A stretch of 64,000 nucleotides of DNA. Source: Gammaproteobacteria bacterium. GTDB lineage: Bacteria; Pseudomonadota; Gammaproteobacteria; Steroidobacterales; GCA-2729495. The position numbers and the translations under genes are program-made. The stretch is taken from the NCBI GenBank assembly GCA_030583605.1, contig CP129466.1, forward strand, positions 1,247,001-1,311,000, given 5' to 3'. This document shows, piece after piece, positions 1 to 8,954 of this stretch. The first letter of the stretch is position 1; each line of letters starts with the position of its first letter. A model generated the notes under the pieces. That model saw nothing but the letters and a program-made list of their open reading frames with translations. It was not told the origin of the DNA and did no database searches.

Positions 1-703
1 CCGTTTCCTTCAGTTCTTCACGAATTTCCTGGCGGGTCATACGCAGCTCGCGGCTGTGCGACCAGACCTGGAAGGGCACGTCGACGAGGGCGACGAGCAG
101 CATGCCGAAGCTGCACACCACCAGCGTGACGACGATCATGGCGCCCGCATCGCCGAGCGCGGCGTGCAACGGTGCGGTCCCGAGGGCGACGACGTCGTCC
201 TCGACCCAGAGGAGGTAGCCGAGCGCAAGGCCACCGATCAGAAACGCCTTGGCCAGTGCCTTGCCGACCTCCACCAGTCCGCGCAGCGAGAAGATCCGCT
301 TCACGCCCTGCACGGGATCGAGGCGATTCCACCTGGGCGCAAAGGTCTCGGTGCTGAAGACCCAGCCGCCGACCGCAAGGGCGCCGGCCACCGCCGCCAG
401 GGCGAGGACCAGCAGCAGGGGGGCGAACGCCGCGAGCGCGGCCAGTCCTGCGTCGCCGAGTGCCTGCGTCATGAGTTGCGGCTGGTCGAGCGCGGCAGGG
501 TCGATCGCGAGGCCGCCCCGCATGATCTGCGCGAGCGATGCGGCGAAGTGGGGACGGGCAGCGACCAGCAGCAGGGCGCCGGCGAGCAGGACGGCGGCGA
601 TGTTCAGCTCGCGCGAGCGGGCCACCTGGCCGCGCCGCCGCGCGTCTTCGCGGCGTTTCGGAGTGGCTTGCTCTGTACGTTCCTGGAAATCCATCTCGGC
701 CAT
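1..703 (-). CDS. flhB: Flagellar biosynthesis protein FlhB, partial (3' end beyond the left edge)
   Basis: FlhB is the membrane component of the flagellar type III export gate that switches substrate class from rod/hook to filament. The reading frame begins MAEMDFQERTEQATPKRRED, the usual hydrophilic FlhB N-terminus (E-x-T-E-x-A-T-P-K-R), and continues through four hydrophobic segments into the start of the cytoplasmic domain (about residue 234). It is then cut by the window edge before the NPTH autocleavage site. The ATG is preceded by GGAGG about 6 nt upstream and lies 2 nt after the fliR stop, so it is the last gene seen of the fliLMNOPQR-flhB operon. Only the truncation by the window is unusual. 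Confidence 0.93.
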   Translation of the reverse strand, partial: MAEMDFQERTEQATPKRREDARRRGQVARSRELNIAAVLLAGALLLVAARPHFAASLAQIMRGGLAIDPAALDQPQLMTQALGDAGLAALAAFAPLLLVLALAAVAGALAVGGWVFSTETFAPRWNRLDPVQGVKRIFSLRGLVEVGKALAKAFLIGGLALGYLLWVEDDVVALGTAPLHAALGDAGAMIVVTLVVCSFGMLLVALVDVPFQVWSHSRELRMTRQEIREELKET

Positions 704-705
704 GG

Positions 706-1476
706 TCAGCCTCCGGCGAGCAGGCGGCTGATCGCGGCGAACGTTTCAGCGAACTGGGCATTCCAGATCACCCCGTGGCCGCCAATGTCGAGCAACATGA
801 TGAGAAATCCCATCAGCAGCGTGACCGGAAAGCCGACGGCGAACAGGTTCAGGGTGGGCGCGGCCCGGCTGATGACGCCGAAGGCCACGTTCACCATGAG
901 CAGCGCCACCACCGAGGGCAGCGCGAGCTTGAGGGCGCCCACGAACATGATGCCGGCGAAGTCGGCAACCTGGTGCGCATCGGCGGCGCCGAGGCCGCCG
1001 CTGCCTATCGGCAGCAGGCTGAAGCTGGCCGCGAGCAGTTCGATCAGCTGCAGGTGCGCGTCGGCGGCGAGCATCAGCAAGGTCGCGATGATCAGGTAGA
1101 AGCGGCCGAGCAGCGGGATGCCGCCCGCCTGGGGATCCACCACCATCGCGAACGACAGACCGGTGCCGCTGGAGACGATCTGACCCCCGAGCACCGCGGC
1201 TTCGACGGCGATCTTCAGCAGGAAACCGATGGCCACACCGACCAGCAGTTCCTGTGCGACCGCGAGCACGCCCTCGACGCTCAGCGGCGAGTACGACGGC
1301 ATGGCGCCCATCACCGGGAGCATGGCGAAGGACAGCACGAGCGTGATCAGGATGCGCAGGCGCGGCGGCACGAACATGGCGCCGAACACCGGCGCCATCA
1401 TGACCATCCCCGAGACGCGCAGCGCCGCCCACATCACGTGGAAGAGGGTGTCGACGAGTGCGGCGAGCGTCAGCAT
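706..1476 (-). CDS. fliR: Flagellar export gate protein FliR
   Basis: FliR is an inner-membrane component of the FliP5Q4R1 export gate at the centre of the flagellar MS ring. The 256-residue product is highly hydrophobic, with about six membrane segments, and contains the family-typical stretches VPPRLRILITLVLS and GFPVTLLMGFLIML. I chose the ATG giving MLTLAALVDTLF because it follows the fliQ stop by 11 nt and matches the usual family length. An upstream in-frame extension of 27 residues would overlap fliQ and is hydrophilic. It sits between fliQ and flhB in the standard order. Confidence 0.93.
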   Translation of the reverse strand: MLTLAALVDTLFHVMWAALRVSGMVMMAPVFGAMFVPPRLRILITLVLSFAMLPVMGAMPSYSPLSVEGVLAVAQELLVGVAIGFLLKIAVEAAVLGGQIVSSGTGLSFAMVVDPQAGGIPLLGRFYLIIATLLMLAADAHLQLIELLAASFSLLPIGSGGLGAADAHQVADFAGIMFVGALKLALPSVVALLMVNVAFGVISRAAPTLNLFAVGFPVTLLMGFLIMLLDIGGHGVIWNAQFAETFAAISRLLAGG

Positions 1477-1487
1477 GGCCGGCGCCG

Positions 1488-1757
1488 TCAGCCGAGCATC
1501 GAGGGGATGTTGCCGAACAGCGTGCGCGTGTAGCTGGTCAGCAATTGCAGCATCCACGGCCCGGTTGCCAGCAGCATCAGCACCAGTGCCAGCAGCTTCG
1601 GGATGAACGACAGGGTCATTTCGTTGATCTGGGTGGCCGCCTGCAGCACGCCGACGAGCACGCCGGTGACCAGTGCCGCGAGCAGCAGGGGCGCGGCGAC
1701 CATCACCGTGACGGTGAGCGATTCGCGCGCGACGGTCAGGACCATTTCAGGCGTCAT
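1488..1757 (-). CDS. fliQ: Flagellar export gate protein FliQ
   Basis: FliQ is a small inner-membrane subunit of the flagellar export gate. The 89-residue product has two long hydrophobic hairpins and the conserved segments ATQINEMTLSFIPK and GPWMLQLLTSYT. The start MTPEMVLTVARESL gives the normal family length of about 89 residues and has AGAGG-like purines upstream. A longer frame adding 8 residues exists but has no support. It lies 10 nt after fliP and 11 nt before fliR in the export-gate operon. Confidence 0.94.
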   Translation of the reverse strand: MTPEMVLTVARESLTVTVMVAAPLLLAALVTGVLVGVLQAATQINEMTLSFIPKLLALVLMLLATGPWMLQLLTSYTRTLFGNIPSMLG

Positions 1758-1767
1758 GTCGGGCCTC

Positions 1768-2514
1768 TCAGCCGGTGGCAAAGCTCGCTGCGAGAGTGCC
1801 CGTGATCAGGCTCCAGCCGTCCACGAGCACGAAGAGCATGATCTTGAAGGGCAGGGAAATGAGCATCGGCGAGAGCATCATCATGCCCATGGACATCAGC
1901 ACGCTGGCGACCACGAGGTCGATGATCAGGAACGGAATGAAGGTGAGGAAGCCGATCTGGAATGCCGTTTTCAGCTCCGAAGTCATGAAGCTCGGCAGCA
2001 GCACCGTCATCGGCACGGCTTCGGGGGTCGCATACTCCTCGTGGCCTGCGAGCCCGGCGAACAGTTCCAGGTCCGGCTCCCGTGTCTGTCCGAGCATGAA
2101 CGAGCGCAGGGGCTTCTGCGCCGCACTCGCGGCCGCATCGAGTTCCATCGTGCCGGCGATGTAGGGCTTGACGCCGACGTCGTAGGCCTCGGTCAGTACC
2201 GGGCCCATCACGAAGAACGAGAGAAACAGCGCCAGCCCGACCAGTACCTGGTTCGGCGGCGTCTGCGGCATGCCGATCGCCTGGCGCAGGATGGCGAGCA
2301 CGATCACGATGCGCGTGAACGACGTGGCGGCCAGCGCGAGTGACGGCAGCAGCGTGAGCGCCGTCATGAGCAGCAGGATCTGGATGCTCACGGACCAGGT
2401 CTTGCCGTCGGCGCTCGAACTGACCAGTTCCAGCGCCGGCACGGCGGCTTCGGCGCAGGCGAGCGCCGGCAGCAGCAGCAAGGTCGCGAGCAGCCACGGC
2501 GCACGGCGCGTCAT
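1768..2514 (-). CDS. fliP: Flagellar export gate protein FliP
   Basis: FliP is the main pore-forming subunit of the flagellar export gate. The 248-residue product has a cleavable signal peptide (MTRRAPWLLATLLLLPALACAEA), which is typical of FliP, then the conserved TSFTRIVIVLAILRQAIGMPQ segment (about residues 64-84). The motifs TPPNQVLVGLALFL and FQIGFLTFIPFLIIDLVVAS near the C-terminus are also diagnostic. Its ATG overlaps the fliO stop by 4 nt (ATGA), which indicates translational coupling. Confidence 0.96.
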   Translation of the reverse strand: MTRRAPWLLATLLLLPALACAEAAVPALELVSSSADGKTWSVSIQILLLMTALTLLPSLALAATSFTRIVIVLAILRQAIGMPQTPPNQVLVGLALFLSFFVMGPVLTEAYDVGVKPYIAGTMELDAAASAAQKPLRSFMLGQTREPDLELFAGLAGHEEYATPEAVPMTVLLPSFMTSELKTAFQIGFLTFIPFLIIDLVVASVLMSMGMMMLSPMLISLPFKIMLFVLVDGWSLITGTLAASFATG

Positions 2515-2924
2515 GGCTTGCGCTCCATGAGCGAGGCGAACGGCTCGGTGCCGGTCGTGTCCTTCAGTACGTGTAATGCCCGCATGCCGGCCGGGCTTAC
2601 GCCGACGAGAACCTGTTCCTGGCCGACGCGGAGCAGGACGACTTTCTCGCGCGCGCCGAGCGAGACGCCGCTCACGATCTCGATCAGGCCGGTCTTCAGC
2701 ATGCCGCCGGCGCGCAACCGCCGGGCGACCCAGGCGAGGGCCGCGACGAGGCCGAGCACTGCGCCGAGTGAGAGCACCATGCGCAATGCGGAACCCGCGA
2801 GGGTGCCGGTGTCGAGCGCGACCGGCACCGGTTGTGCCGGCATCGGGCCGGCTGCGGCCATGCCAGCGGCCAGGGCGGCTGCCGCGAGGCCGGTCACGAC
2901 CGCGATCAGGCGACTGCGCTTCAA
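2511..2924 (-). CDS. fliO: Flagellar assembly protein FliO (TTG start)
   Basis: FliO is a small membrane chaperone for assembly of the FliP ring. The 137-residue product has an N-terminal signal-like segment, a membrane helix (about residues 46-66, MVLSLGAVLGLVAALAWVAR) and the cytoplasmic domain with EIVSGVSLGAREKVVLLRVG, the conserved FliO core. Translation appears to start at TTG: AAGGAG lies about 6 nt upstream and no ATG exists before the membrane helix. It starts 11 nt after fliN and overlaps fliP by 4 nt. Confidence 0.9.
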   Translation of the reverse strand: MKRSRLIAVVTGLAAAALAAGMAAAGPMPAQPVPVALDTGTLAGSALRMVLSLGAVLGLVAALAWVARRLRAGGMLKTGLIEIVSGVSLGAREKVVLLRVGQEQVLVGVSPAGMRALHVLKDTTGTEPFASLMERKP

Positions 2925-2935
2925 GTGTCGCTCCT

Positions 2936-3319
2936 TCAGCCCGCCTGTTTCGCCGCCGGTGCGACGACGTCGGTCAGGCGGATGCCGAACTTGTCATTGA
3001 CGACGACGATCTCACCGTGAGCGACCAGGGCGCCGTTGACGAGGACGTCGAGCGGTTCGCCGGCGCCGCGGTCGAGTTCGACCACCGAGCCCTGCGACAG
3101 GCGGAGCAGGTTGCCGACGCTCATCTGGGCACGGCCGACTTCCAGCGACAGGGTCACCGGCACGTCGAGAATGACGTCGATGCTCGGGTGTCCCTCGCCG
3201 TTGCCGCCGCCGCTGGCGCTCACCTGCTGGAAGGACGCGGCACGGAAACCCGCGCTGTCGGGGTTTGGTCTGGCGCCGGACGTGGCGCTGCCGGTCTCTT
3301 TTGACTGTTTCTCATCCAT
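2936..3319 (-). CDS. fliN: Flagellar motor switch protein FliN
   Basis: FliN forms the base of the C-ring and binds CheY-P and FliH. The 127-residue product has a variable Ser/Gly-rich N-terminus (residues 1-47) and a C-terminal SpoA domain with the signature DVILDVPVTLSLEVGRAQMS, then GNLLRLSQGSVVELDRGAGE and VNDKFGIRLTDVV. The ATG overlaps the 3' end of fliM by 8 nt, so the two switch proteins are translationally coupled. Confidence 0.96.
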   Translation of the reverse strand: MDEKQSKETGSATSGARPNPDSAGFRAASFQQVSASGGGNGEGHPSIDVILDVPVTLSLEVGRAQMSVGNLLRLSQGSVVELDRGAGEPLDVLVNGALVAHGEIVVVNDKFGIRLTDVVAPAAKQAG

Positions 3320-4301
3320 ATTTCTCTCCCAAGGCGCGGCGGTTCAGGGGCTTGTTGATGCGCACCGCATTGCGTCCCTGGAAGACCCCGAGGGTGCCCT
3401 CCAGGAGTGGCTGATCGCCCGCGTAGAGCACGACGTTGGCGGGCAGGTCCGTCGGAATCACATCGCCAGGCCGCGCCAGCGCGATGTCACGCAGGCTGAT
3501 CTCGGTCGCGGAAAGCACGGCGCGCATGGCGACCCGCGCCCCTTCCACATCCTCGCGCAGGCGGTTTCTCCAGACCTGCGCCGTGCCGGCGGCGCTGTCT
3601 GACTGCGCTGCGCCACGCAGGCTGCGCAGCGGCTCCACGAGTGCGGCCGGCAGCACCACGTCGAAGGCATGCTCCGCATCGCCGATGACGAAACCGAAGC
3701 GGGCCACCGAGACCGTCTCGGAGGTGCTGGCGACGCCGGCGAAGATCGGGTTGTGTTCGGTCTTGCCGAGCGCGAATTCGAGGTCCAGGAATGCCTTCCA
3801 GGCCTGTTTCAGGTCGGCAGCGACCGCTTCGACGAACTTGCGGGTGAGGCGTTGCTCGACGGGAGTGAAATCGATGAGATCACCGGGCCGCTGCCCCAGG
3901 CCGTCGCCGCCGAAGAACACTTCGGTCAGGACGAAGACGAAATCGGGACTGAGGCTGAGCGCGCCACGGAGGCTGGTCGGCTTGATATCGAGGACCGTCA
4001 GGCTGACCGGTGCCGGCAGCGAGCGGACGTACACGCCCCAGCGCACCGAGCGCACCGGATGGGCGACGATGTCGAGGGAGGTGCGGAAGAAACGCCGCCC
4101 GGTGGCCTTCAGCAGGCTCGCCATGCGTTCGGCGATGGACTCCAGCGCGGGCGCGCGGTCGGCGAGGATGCGTTCCCAGTGATCGGCATGCAGATCGCGG
4201 ACCTGGCCGGCCGGCGTGGCACCGGATGGCGAATCGCCAGGCGGCGGCAGGGTGCGCAGCGCCTGGGACTCTTCCTCGGAGATGATGTCCTTCTGATCCA
4301 T
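3312..4301 (-). CDS. fliM: Flagellar motor switch protein FliM
   Basis: FliM is the middle C-ring protein that receives CheY-P and controls rotation direction. The 329-residue product starts MDQKDIISEEESQALRTL, where a LSQxEIDALL-type CheY-binding segment is expected; the motif is only loosely conserved here. The CheC-like middle domain is clear (FFRTSLDIVAHPVRSVRWGV, RKFVEAVAADLKQAWKAF). A C-terminal SpoA domain follows (about residues 250-329, RDIALARPGDVIPTDLPANV). It lies 10 nt after fliL and overlaps fliN. Confidence 0.95.
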   Translation of the reverse strand: MDQKDIISEEESQALRTLPPPGDSPSGATPAGQVRDLHADHWERILADRAPALESIAERMASLLKATGRRFFRTSLDIVAHPVRSVRWGVYVRSLPAPVSLTVLDIKPTSLRGALSLSPDFVFVLTEVFFGGDGLGQRPGDLIDFTPVEQRLTRKFVEAVAADLKQAWKAFLDLEFALGKTEHNPIFAGVASTSETVSVARFGFVIGDAEHAFDVVLPAALVEPLRSLRGAAQSDSAAGTAQVWRNRLREDVEGARVAMRAVLSATEISLRDIALARPGDVIPTDLPANVVLYAGDQPLLEGTLGVFQGRNAVRINKPLNRRALGEKYG

Positions 4302-4311
4302 GGGCGGGCGG

Positions 4312-4884
4312 TTACTGGACGACGAAGCTGGTGAAGTACAGGTCTTCGACGTTGACCGGCTTGTCCTTGGTCGCGTTGGCTTTCAGGATGCGCTGCACCT
4401 CGGCCAGGGATTCCTTGCGCAACGTTTCCTTCCCCTCACGACTGGTCAGGTCCGTGAGACTCTTGCCGCTGAGCACGTTGAGCAGGTTGTTGCGGATCAC
4501 CGGCATGTGCAGCCCGACCGCAGCGATGCTTTCTTCATCGCGGGCCATGACCTCGACCGTTGCCTGCAGGAAGCGCATCGTGCCCGCGTCCTGGAAGCTG
4601 ACGACCAGCGGCGGGTCGAAGGCCAGGTAGACCGGTGGCCCCTTCGGTGTCTCGGCCTTTTTTGCGGCAGCCTTGGACGACTTCGGGTCGGCCTCGGGCG
4701 TGTGCTGGCTGCATCCTGGCATCAGCCCCGGCATGACCAGGCAGCCGACGATGGAGGTCACCAGTTGCGCCGCAATGACGAGAACGAACAGGCCCGCCCC
4801 CAGGCCGATGGTCCGGGCCAGGCCGCCCTTGCCGGCCTTGGTCTCGGTTTCCGTCCCGGCGACTTCCGCTTCTTCCGTTGCCAT
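4312..4884 (-). CDS. fliL: Flagellar basal body-associated protein FliL
   Basis: FliL is a single-pass inner-membrane protein that associates with the stator and supports motor torque. The 190-residue product has a short cytoplasmic N-terminus, one membrane helix (about residues 26-52, GLGAGLFVLVIAAQLVTSIV), an acidic/Lys-rich linker, and the periplasmic FliL domain with VYLAFDPPLVVSF, MRFLQATVEVMARDEES and VNVEDLYFTSFVVQ at the end. I placed the start at MATEEAEVAG, 30 nt after the predicted sigma-54 transcription start. A longer frame would begin upstream of that start. It is the first gene of fliLMNOPQR-flhB. Confidence 0.92.
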   Translation of the reverse strand: MATEEAEVAGTETETKAGKGGLARTIGLGAGLFVLVIAAQLVTSIVGCLVMPGLMPGCSQHTPEADPKSSKAAAKKAETPKGPPVYLAFDPPLVVSFQDAGTMRFLQATVEVMARDEESIAAVGLHMPVIRNNLLNVLSGKSLTDLTSREGKETLRKESLAEVQRILKANATKDKPVNVEDLYFTSFVVQ

Positions 4885-4924
4885 GAGCTGCCACCCCTGT
4901 GGTGGGTAATCCCGTGGCTTATGA

Positions 4925-4940
4925 AGCAAGACCTGTGCCA
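4925..4940 (-). promoter_or_regulatory. Sigma-54 promoter of the fliL operon
   Basis: On the minus strand the sequence is TGGCAC-AGGTC-TTGCT, a full match to the sigma-54 consensus TGGCAC-N5-TTGCW (-24/-12 elements). Counting 12 nt from the -12 C puts transcription start near 4914, 30 nt upstream of fliL. The intergenic space between fliK and fliL (4885-5070) holds nothing else recognised. An activator of the FleQ/FleR type would be required. Confidence 0.9.
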
Positions 4941-5070
4941 GCGATGAATCGGCCAAAAAAGATCAATGTTCTTAACAGGTTGGCAAGTACGTCCTGGATG
5001 CCGTCAACGGCTTGGCGCGACGCAACCGGTGACATGGCCAATCCCTTGGCAGGGCTTGGGTCGATGGGCC

Positions 5071-6384
5071 CTACACGAAGATGTCCACGCGCCGACTGGA
5101 CAGCGGCTGGATCTGCCAGGCCGGTGCGGCAGCCAGCGTGGCGGCCTCGTGCTCGTCGTTCGACCAGTTCGACCACGCGGGAGCGGCGGCGGCAAAGCCC
5201 CGCTGAGCGAAGCCGTTGCGGCCGGCATCCACATTGGCCTGCATCAGGTTCAGGCCCTGGTCGGCAAACAATTCGCGCAAGCGCGGGATGGCATGCTCGA
5301 GCGCATCGCGCGTCGGTGCCTGCTGCGCACTGAACAGCACCTGCGCGCTGCCGTCCTCATCCACATGAATGCGGATCTGCATCTGGCCCAGGTGTTCGGG
5401 ATGCAGGCGCAGCGTGGCCGACTGTACGCCGCGCTCAGCCATCAGCAGTAACCGGTCACCGAGGTTCTGCGACCAGGCATCGCGATCGGCGAGCGGCTCC
5501 AGCGCCGGCGAAGCATCGAATGGCAGCGCAGTCGCGGGCTGCGCCGCAGGCGCGGACCCCGGCGCTGCGCTTCCCGTCGCAGGCGTGGTCGCGAGGATCG
5601 GCGCTGCGCCCGTCTCGCTGCCGGCGGTGAGGCGCGGCGCGGCCTGGAGCAGCGCGTCGAGTCTTGCGCGCGCGTCGGATGGAAGCGGCGTCTGGTCAGC
5701 CGTCGGCGTGCTGCTGTCGGCGGTCGCAACACTCGCGGTGTCATTGCCGAGGGGCAGGGCATCGGGGTCGGCGCGATGTGGCTGGCCGTGAACGGACGGA
5801 TCAGCGGCCGGCGCCCGCGTCTCCATGCCGGCGCGGTCTGCCATCGCCTGCGCCGGGTTGGCCGCTGCGGCCGGCTGCCCGGTGATCGGCGCCATTGGGG
5901 TTGGCGGTGCCGGCACACCGTCGGTCGGTGCAGTGATCGGTGTCAGTGGCGCTGCCGCTCCGGGCACCGCAGCGGGCAATGCACCGGGCGGCGCGAGGCT
6001 CGCCAGCAGGGTCGTGACGTCCGGCGGTGGCAAGTCGTTGCCGTCCGCCGGCAACGCCTCGCCGGTACTGCTGCCAGAGGCGGCCGCCTCCGGCGGTGCC
6101 GGTAATGGCTCGATGCCAGCAGTCCATGCGGTCGATGCGGCGTCCTGCGAGGCCTGCACCACGCCCGCGGCAGCGGCGGTCGTTGCCGCAAGGCGGGCGT
6201 CTGCGGGCGTGGCCGTGTTCGGTCGCAGGGCGAGGAACAGCGCGGAAAATGCACCCTGGCTGGCGTTCGGGGACGGGCGGGTATTGCTGCGCGGGACCGA
6301 CTCGCCGGTCGCTACCGCCAGCGGGCCGCGTACCGTGGTCGCGACGCCGGCCTGGACTGGAGCGGGGATGATGGTAGCGGTCAC
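5071..6384 (-). CDS. fliK: Flagellar hook-length control protein FliK (GTG start)
   Basis: FliK is exported during hook assembly and triggers the FlhB specificity switch when the hook reaches full length. The 437-residue product has a long Ala/Pro/Thr-rich, low-complexity N-terminal ruler region (residues 1 to about 310). The conserved Flg_hook C-terminal domain follows, recognisable from LRLHPEHLGQMQIRIHVDED and GLNLMQANVDAG. The frame opens at GTG, 25 nt after the predicted sigma-54 start, with no better ATG. It is monocistronic, between fliJ and fliL, each of the neighbouring units having separate promoter signals. Confidence 0.9.
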   Translation of the reverse strand: MTATIIPAPVQAGVATTVRGPLAVATGESVPRSNTRPSPNASQGAFSALFLALRPNTATPADARLAATTAAAAGVVQASQDAASTAWTAGIEPLPAPPEAAASGSSTGEALPADGNDLPPPDVTTLLASLAPPGALPAAVPGAAAPLTPITAPTDGVPAPPTPMAPITGQPAAAANPAQAMADRAGMETRAPAADPSVHGQPHRADPDALPLGNDTASVATADSSTPTADQTPLPSDARARLDALLQAAPRLTAGSETGAAPILATTPATGSAAPGSAPAAQPATALPFDASPALEPLADRDAWSQNLGDRLLLMAERGVQSATLRLHPEHLGQMQIRIHVDEDGSAQVLFSAQQAPTRDALEHAIPRLRELFADQGLNLMQANVDAGRNGFAQRGFAAAAPAWSNWSNDEHEAATLAAAPAWQIQPLSSRRVDIFV

Positions 6385-6419
6385 TGAGGGTGTCGTCTTT
6401 CAGTCTGGTAGCTGAAAAG

Positions 6420-6435
6420 AGCAACAACCGTGCCA
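6420..6435 (-). promoter_or_regulatory. Sigma-54 promoter of fliK
   Basis: The minus-strand sequence TGGCAC-GGTTG-TTGCT is a full match to the sigma-54 consensus. The expected start point is about 6409, leaving a 25-nt leader before the fliK GTG. It lies between fliJ and fliK, which shows fliK is not simply read through from fliJ. Confidence 0.88.
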
Positions 6436-6523
6436 GTGTTTCATCCCTCGTTGTGACGCGTGCCCGGTTGCGCCGGGTCTCACCACAAGCGCCGTGCGCC
6501 GCCACGCGCCGGCGGGGCGTGCA

Positions 6524-6949
6524 TCACCGCCTGCGCTGGGCGATCTCGTCGAGCGCCGCCTGTTCCCGCCGCTCCAGGCGGTCGGTTTCGTGCTGGCGGA
6601 TGCGTTCATTGAAGCGTTGCAGCCCGAGCGAGCGCGAACGGGCGGCGCGCCAGTGCTCGACCTGCCGGAGATACTGGACGCGATAGTCCTCGACGACCTG
6701 CGCCTGCCGATCCGCGGCTTCGCGCAGCCGGGCAGCGAACTGGCGCCGGCCCTGCAGGGCGCCGAGCGTGAGCGCGGCGCTGCCGGCGACGGACAGGTGT
6801 TCGTAGTGATCGAGGTAGCCGCGCACCTGGCGCAGGCGCTCCTCCTCGGCCTGCAGCGAGCGCAGCCGCATACCCACATCGCGTGAAGCGGCGTCCGCGC
6901 CGTGCTCGGCGAGTCGCTGGATCGAGTGCAGGGCCTTGCGCCGGCGCAT
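6524..6949 (-). CDS. fliJ: Flagellar export protein FliJ
   Basis: FliJ is the soluble coiled-coil stalk of the FliHIJ export ATPase and escorts export chaperones. The 141-residue product is almost entirely helical and charged (for example LRSLQAEEERLRQVRGYLDH, QVVEDYRVQYLRQVEHWRAA, ERIRQHETDRLERREQAALD), consistent with the antiparallel coiled coil of the family. Length is near the usual 145. The ATG starts 3 nt after the fliI stop. Sequence alone is weakly conserved in this family, so position supports the call. Confidence 0.88.
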   Translation of the reverse strand: MRRRKALHSIQRLAEHGADAASRDVGMRLRSLQAEEERLRQVRGYLDHYEHLSVAGSAALTLGALQGRRQFAARLREAADRQAQVVEDYRVQYLRQVEHWRAARSRSLGLQRFNERIRQHETDRLERREQAALDEIAQRRR

Positions 6950-6952
6950 GGC

Positions 6953-8347
6953 TTATGGGTTCGCGGCCGCTCCGGCCGCGAGGCCGGCATCGCTGTTGAC
7001 CAGCGCTTCGAGCTCGGCAACAGCGCTCTCCATGCTGACCGGCTCATTCATGGCCTGTGCCATGAAGGCTTCGATCCGCGGCCAAAGCCGCACCGCCCGG
7101 TCGAGCTGCGGATCGGAGCCGCTGCGGTAGGCGCCGACCGTGATCAGGTCGCGATGGCGCTGGTAGTAAGCGTGTATCTCGCGAAAGCGCTGCGCGGCCC
7201 GCAGGTGCTGCGGCGCGCAGATCCGGTTCATCGAGCGGCTGATCGAGGCCTCGGGATCGATGGGCGGGTAGATGCCGCTCTCGGCGATCTCGCGCGACAA
7301 CATGATGTGTCCGTCGAGCACCGCGCGCGCCGCATCCACGATCGGGTCGTTCTCGTCGTCGCCTTCGGCCAGCACGGTGTAGAAAGCGGTAATCGAGCCG
7401 TTGCCGCTGGTGCCGGTGCCGGCCCGCTCGATCAGCTGCGGCAGGCGGGCGAACACCGAGGGCGGGTAGCCCTTGGTCGCCGGCGGCTCGCCGATGGCGA
7501 GCCCGATCTCGCGCTGGGCCTGGGCGAAGCGCGTGAGCGAATCCATCAGCAGCAGCACCTGCTGGCCTTGGTCACGGAAGTGCTCGGCGATCGCCGTGGC
7601 CATCCACGCGCCATGCAGGCGCAGCAGCGGCGAGCAGTCGGCCGGTGTGGCGACGACGACGGCGCGGGCGAGGCCCTCGGCGCCGAGGTTGTCCTCGACG
7701 AACTCCTTGACCTCACGGCCGCGTTCGCCGATCAGGCCGACGACGATCACGTCCGCGCTGGTGAATCGGGTCATCATCGCGAGCAGGCTGCTTTTGCCGA
7801 TGCCGCTGCCGGCGAACAAACCGAGACGCTGGCCACGCCCCGCAGTGAACAGCGCGTTCATGGTGCGTACGCCGACGTCGAGCGGCTCGACGATCGGGCG
7901 GCGCAGCAGCGGGTTCACGGGACGTCCTTCCAGGGGTACGCGTGCGTCCGGCAGCACCGGGCCGCGCCCGTCGAGCGGATTGCCGGCGCCGTCGATCACC
8001 CGGCCGAGCATCGAGAAGCCGACCGGCACCTGCGCCACCGTGCGCGTCGGGATCACGCGGGCGTTCGGCATCACCCCGGAGAGCGCGCCGGTCGGCATCA
8101 GGTACAACCGGTCGCCGGAAAACCCGACGACCTCGGCCTCGATCCGGCTGCCACCGTGGCCCTCGATCAGGCAGCGGGCGCCGAGCGCGGCCTCGCATCC
8201 GGTCGCCTCCAGTGTCATGCCGGCAGCGCGGGCGAGTTTGCCCTCGACGGTCACGCCGGGATCGCGCACGCGGCCTCGCAGCCGCAGGAGCTGCGCCGAC
8301 CAGCGTCGCGCGCGGTCATTGGCCAGGGTCAGTGCCGGGTGACTCAT
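6953..8347 (-). CDS. fliI: Flagellum-specific ATPase FliI
   Basis: FliI is the hexameric ATPase of the flagellar type III export apparatus, related to F1-beta. The 464-residue product shows the Walker A loop AGSGIGKS (about residues 179-186), Walker B in [12 protein letters not shown], and the highly conserved [20 protein letters not shown] and [20 protein letters not shown] segments. I chose [11 protein letters not shown] as start because it gives the standard length. The 36-residue upstream extension lies inside fliH and is low-quality sequence. The start overlaps the fliH 3' end by 32 nt. Confidence 0.96.
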   Translation of the reverse strand: MSHPALTLANDRARRWSAQLLRLRGRVRDPGVTVEGKLARAAGMTLEATGCEAALGARCLIEGHGGSRIEAEVVGFSGDRLYLMPTGALSGVMPNARVIPTRTVAQVPVGFSMLGRVIDGAGNPLDGRGPVLPDARVPLEGRPVNPLLRRPIVEPLDVGVRTMNALFTAGRGQRLGLFAGSGIGKSSLLAMMTRFTSADVIVVGLIGERGREVKEFVEDNLGAEGLARAVVVATPADCSPLLRLHGAWMATAIAEHFRDQGQQVLLLMDSLTRFAQAQREIGLAIGEPPATKGYPPSVFARLPQLIERAGTGTSGNGSITAFYTVLAEGDDENDPIVDAARAVLDGHIMLSREIAESGIYPPIDPEASISRSMNRICAPQHLRAAQRFREIHAYYQRHRDLITVGAYRSGSDPQLDRAVRLWPRIEAFMAQAMNEPVSMESAVAELEALVNSDAGLAAGAAANP

Positions 8348-8954
8348 CGTGTTCCTTGCGTTCGTCGTCGAACATGGTGGCGATGGTGCGGTCGAGGCGG
8401 GTACGCAGGTGACCATCGATCTGTGACTGCGCGGTGACGATGACGCAACCGCCACGTTCCATCAGCGGGTCGGTCTCGATGCGCCAGTTGCGCTCACCGG
8501 TGGCCTGCGGCAGGCATTCGCGCACCGCGTCGGCGTCTGCGGGATGCATGCGCACGGTGATATCGGTCGCCGCCATAGGCAGTGCCGAGAGCCCCGCGCG
8601 CACGACGCCGAGCAGGTGCGCGGGATCGGCGCGCAGCTCGCGCCGCAGCAGTTGTCTTGCCACCGTCCGGACGAGTTCGAGGACTTCGTCGTAGAAGCGG
8701 TGATCGAGTTCCTCGAGCGGGCGCGACAGGGCGTCGAGCGCCTTGTCGAGCGCGGCGGCACGCGCGGCCGCTTCCGCGCGTGCGGCATCCATTCCCGCGG
8801 CGCGGCCCTCGGCGAAACCTTCCTGCCAGGCCCGCTGGCGCGTGGCGCGCAGGTCTTCGGTGCCGGCGCCGCCGGATGGCGCGAACACCTCCGGCGCCTG
8901 CCAGGGCTGGCAGCGCTCGGCGATCTCGTGGCCACGCAGCAACTTCGAAGTCAT
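8316..8954 (-). CDS. fliH: Flagellar assembly protein FliH
   Basis: FliH is the peripheral stator of the export ATPase, linking FliI to the C-ring via FliN. The 212-residue product has an N-terminal Trp-containing region ([10 protein letters not shown]), an Ala/Arg-rich helical middle with [20 protein letters not shown] (GxxxG-like spacing typical of FliH), and a C-terminal domain with [20 protein letters not shown] and [20 protein letters not shown], which resembles F-type delta subunits. The start ATG overlaps the fliG stop (TGATG). A GTG one codon earlier is possible. Confidence 0.92.
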   Translation of the reverse strand: MTSKLLRGHEIAERCQPWQAPEVFAPSGGAGTEDLRATRQRAWQEGFAEGRAAGMDAARAEAAARAAALDKALDALSRPLEELDHRFYDEVLELVRTVARQLLRRELRADPAHLLGVVRAGLSALPMAATDITVRMHPADADAVRECLPQATGERNWRIETDPLMERGGCVIVTAQSQIDGHLRTRLDRTIATMFDDERKEHDESPGTDPGQ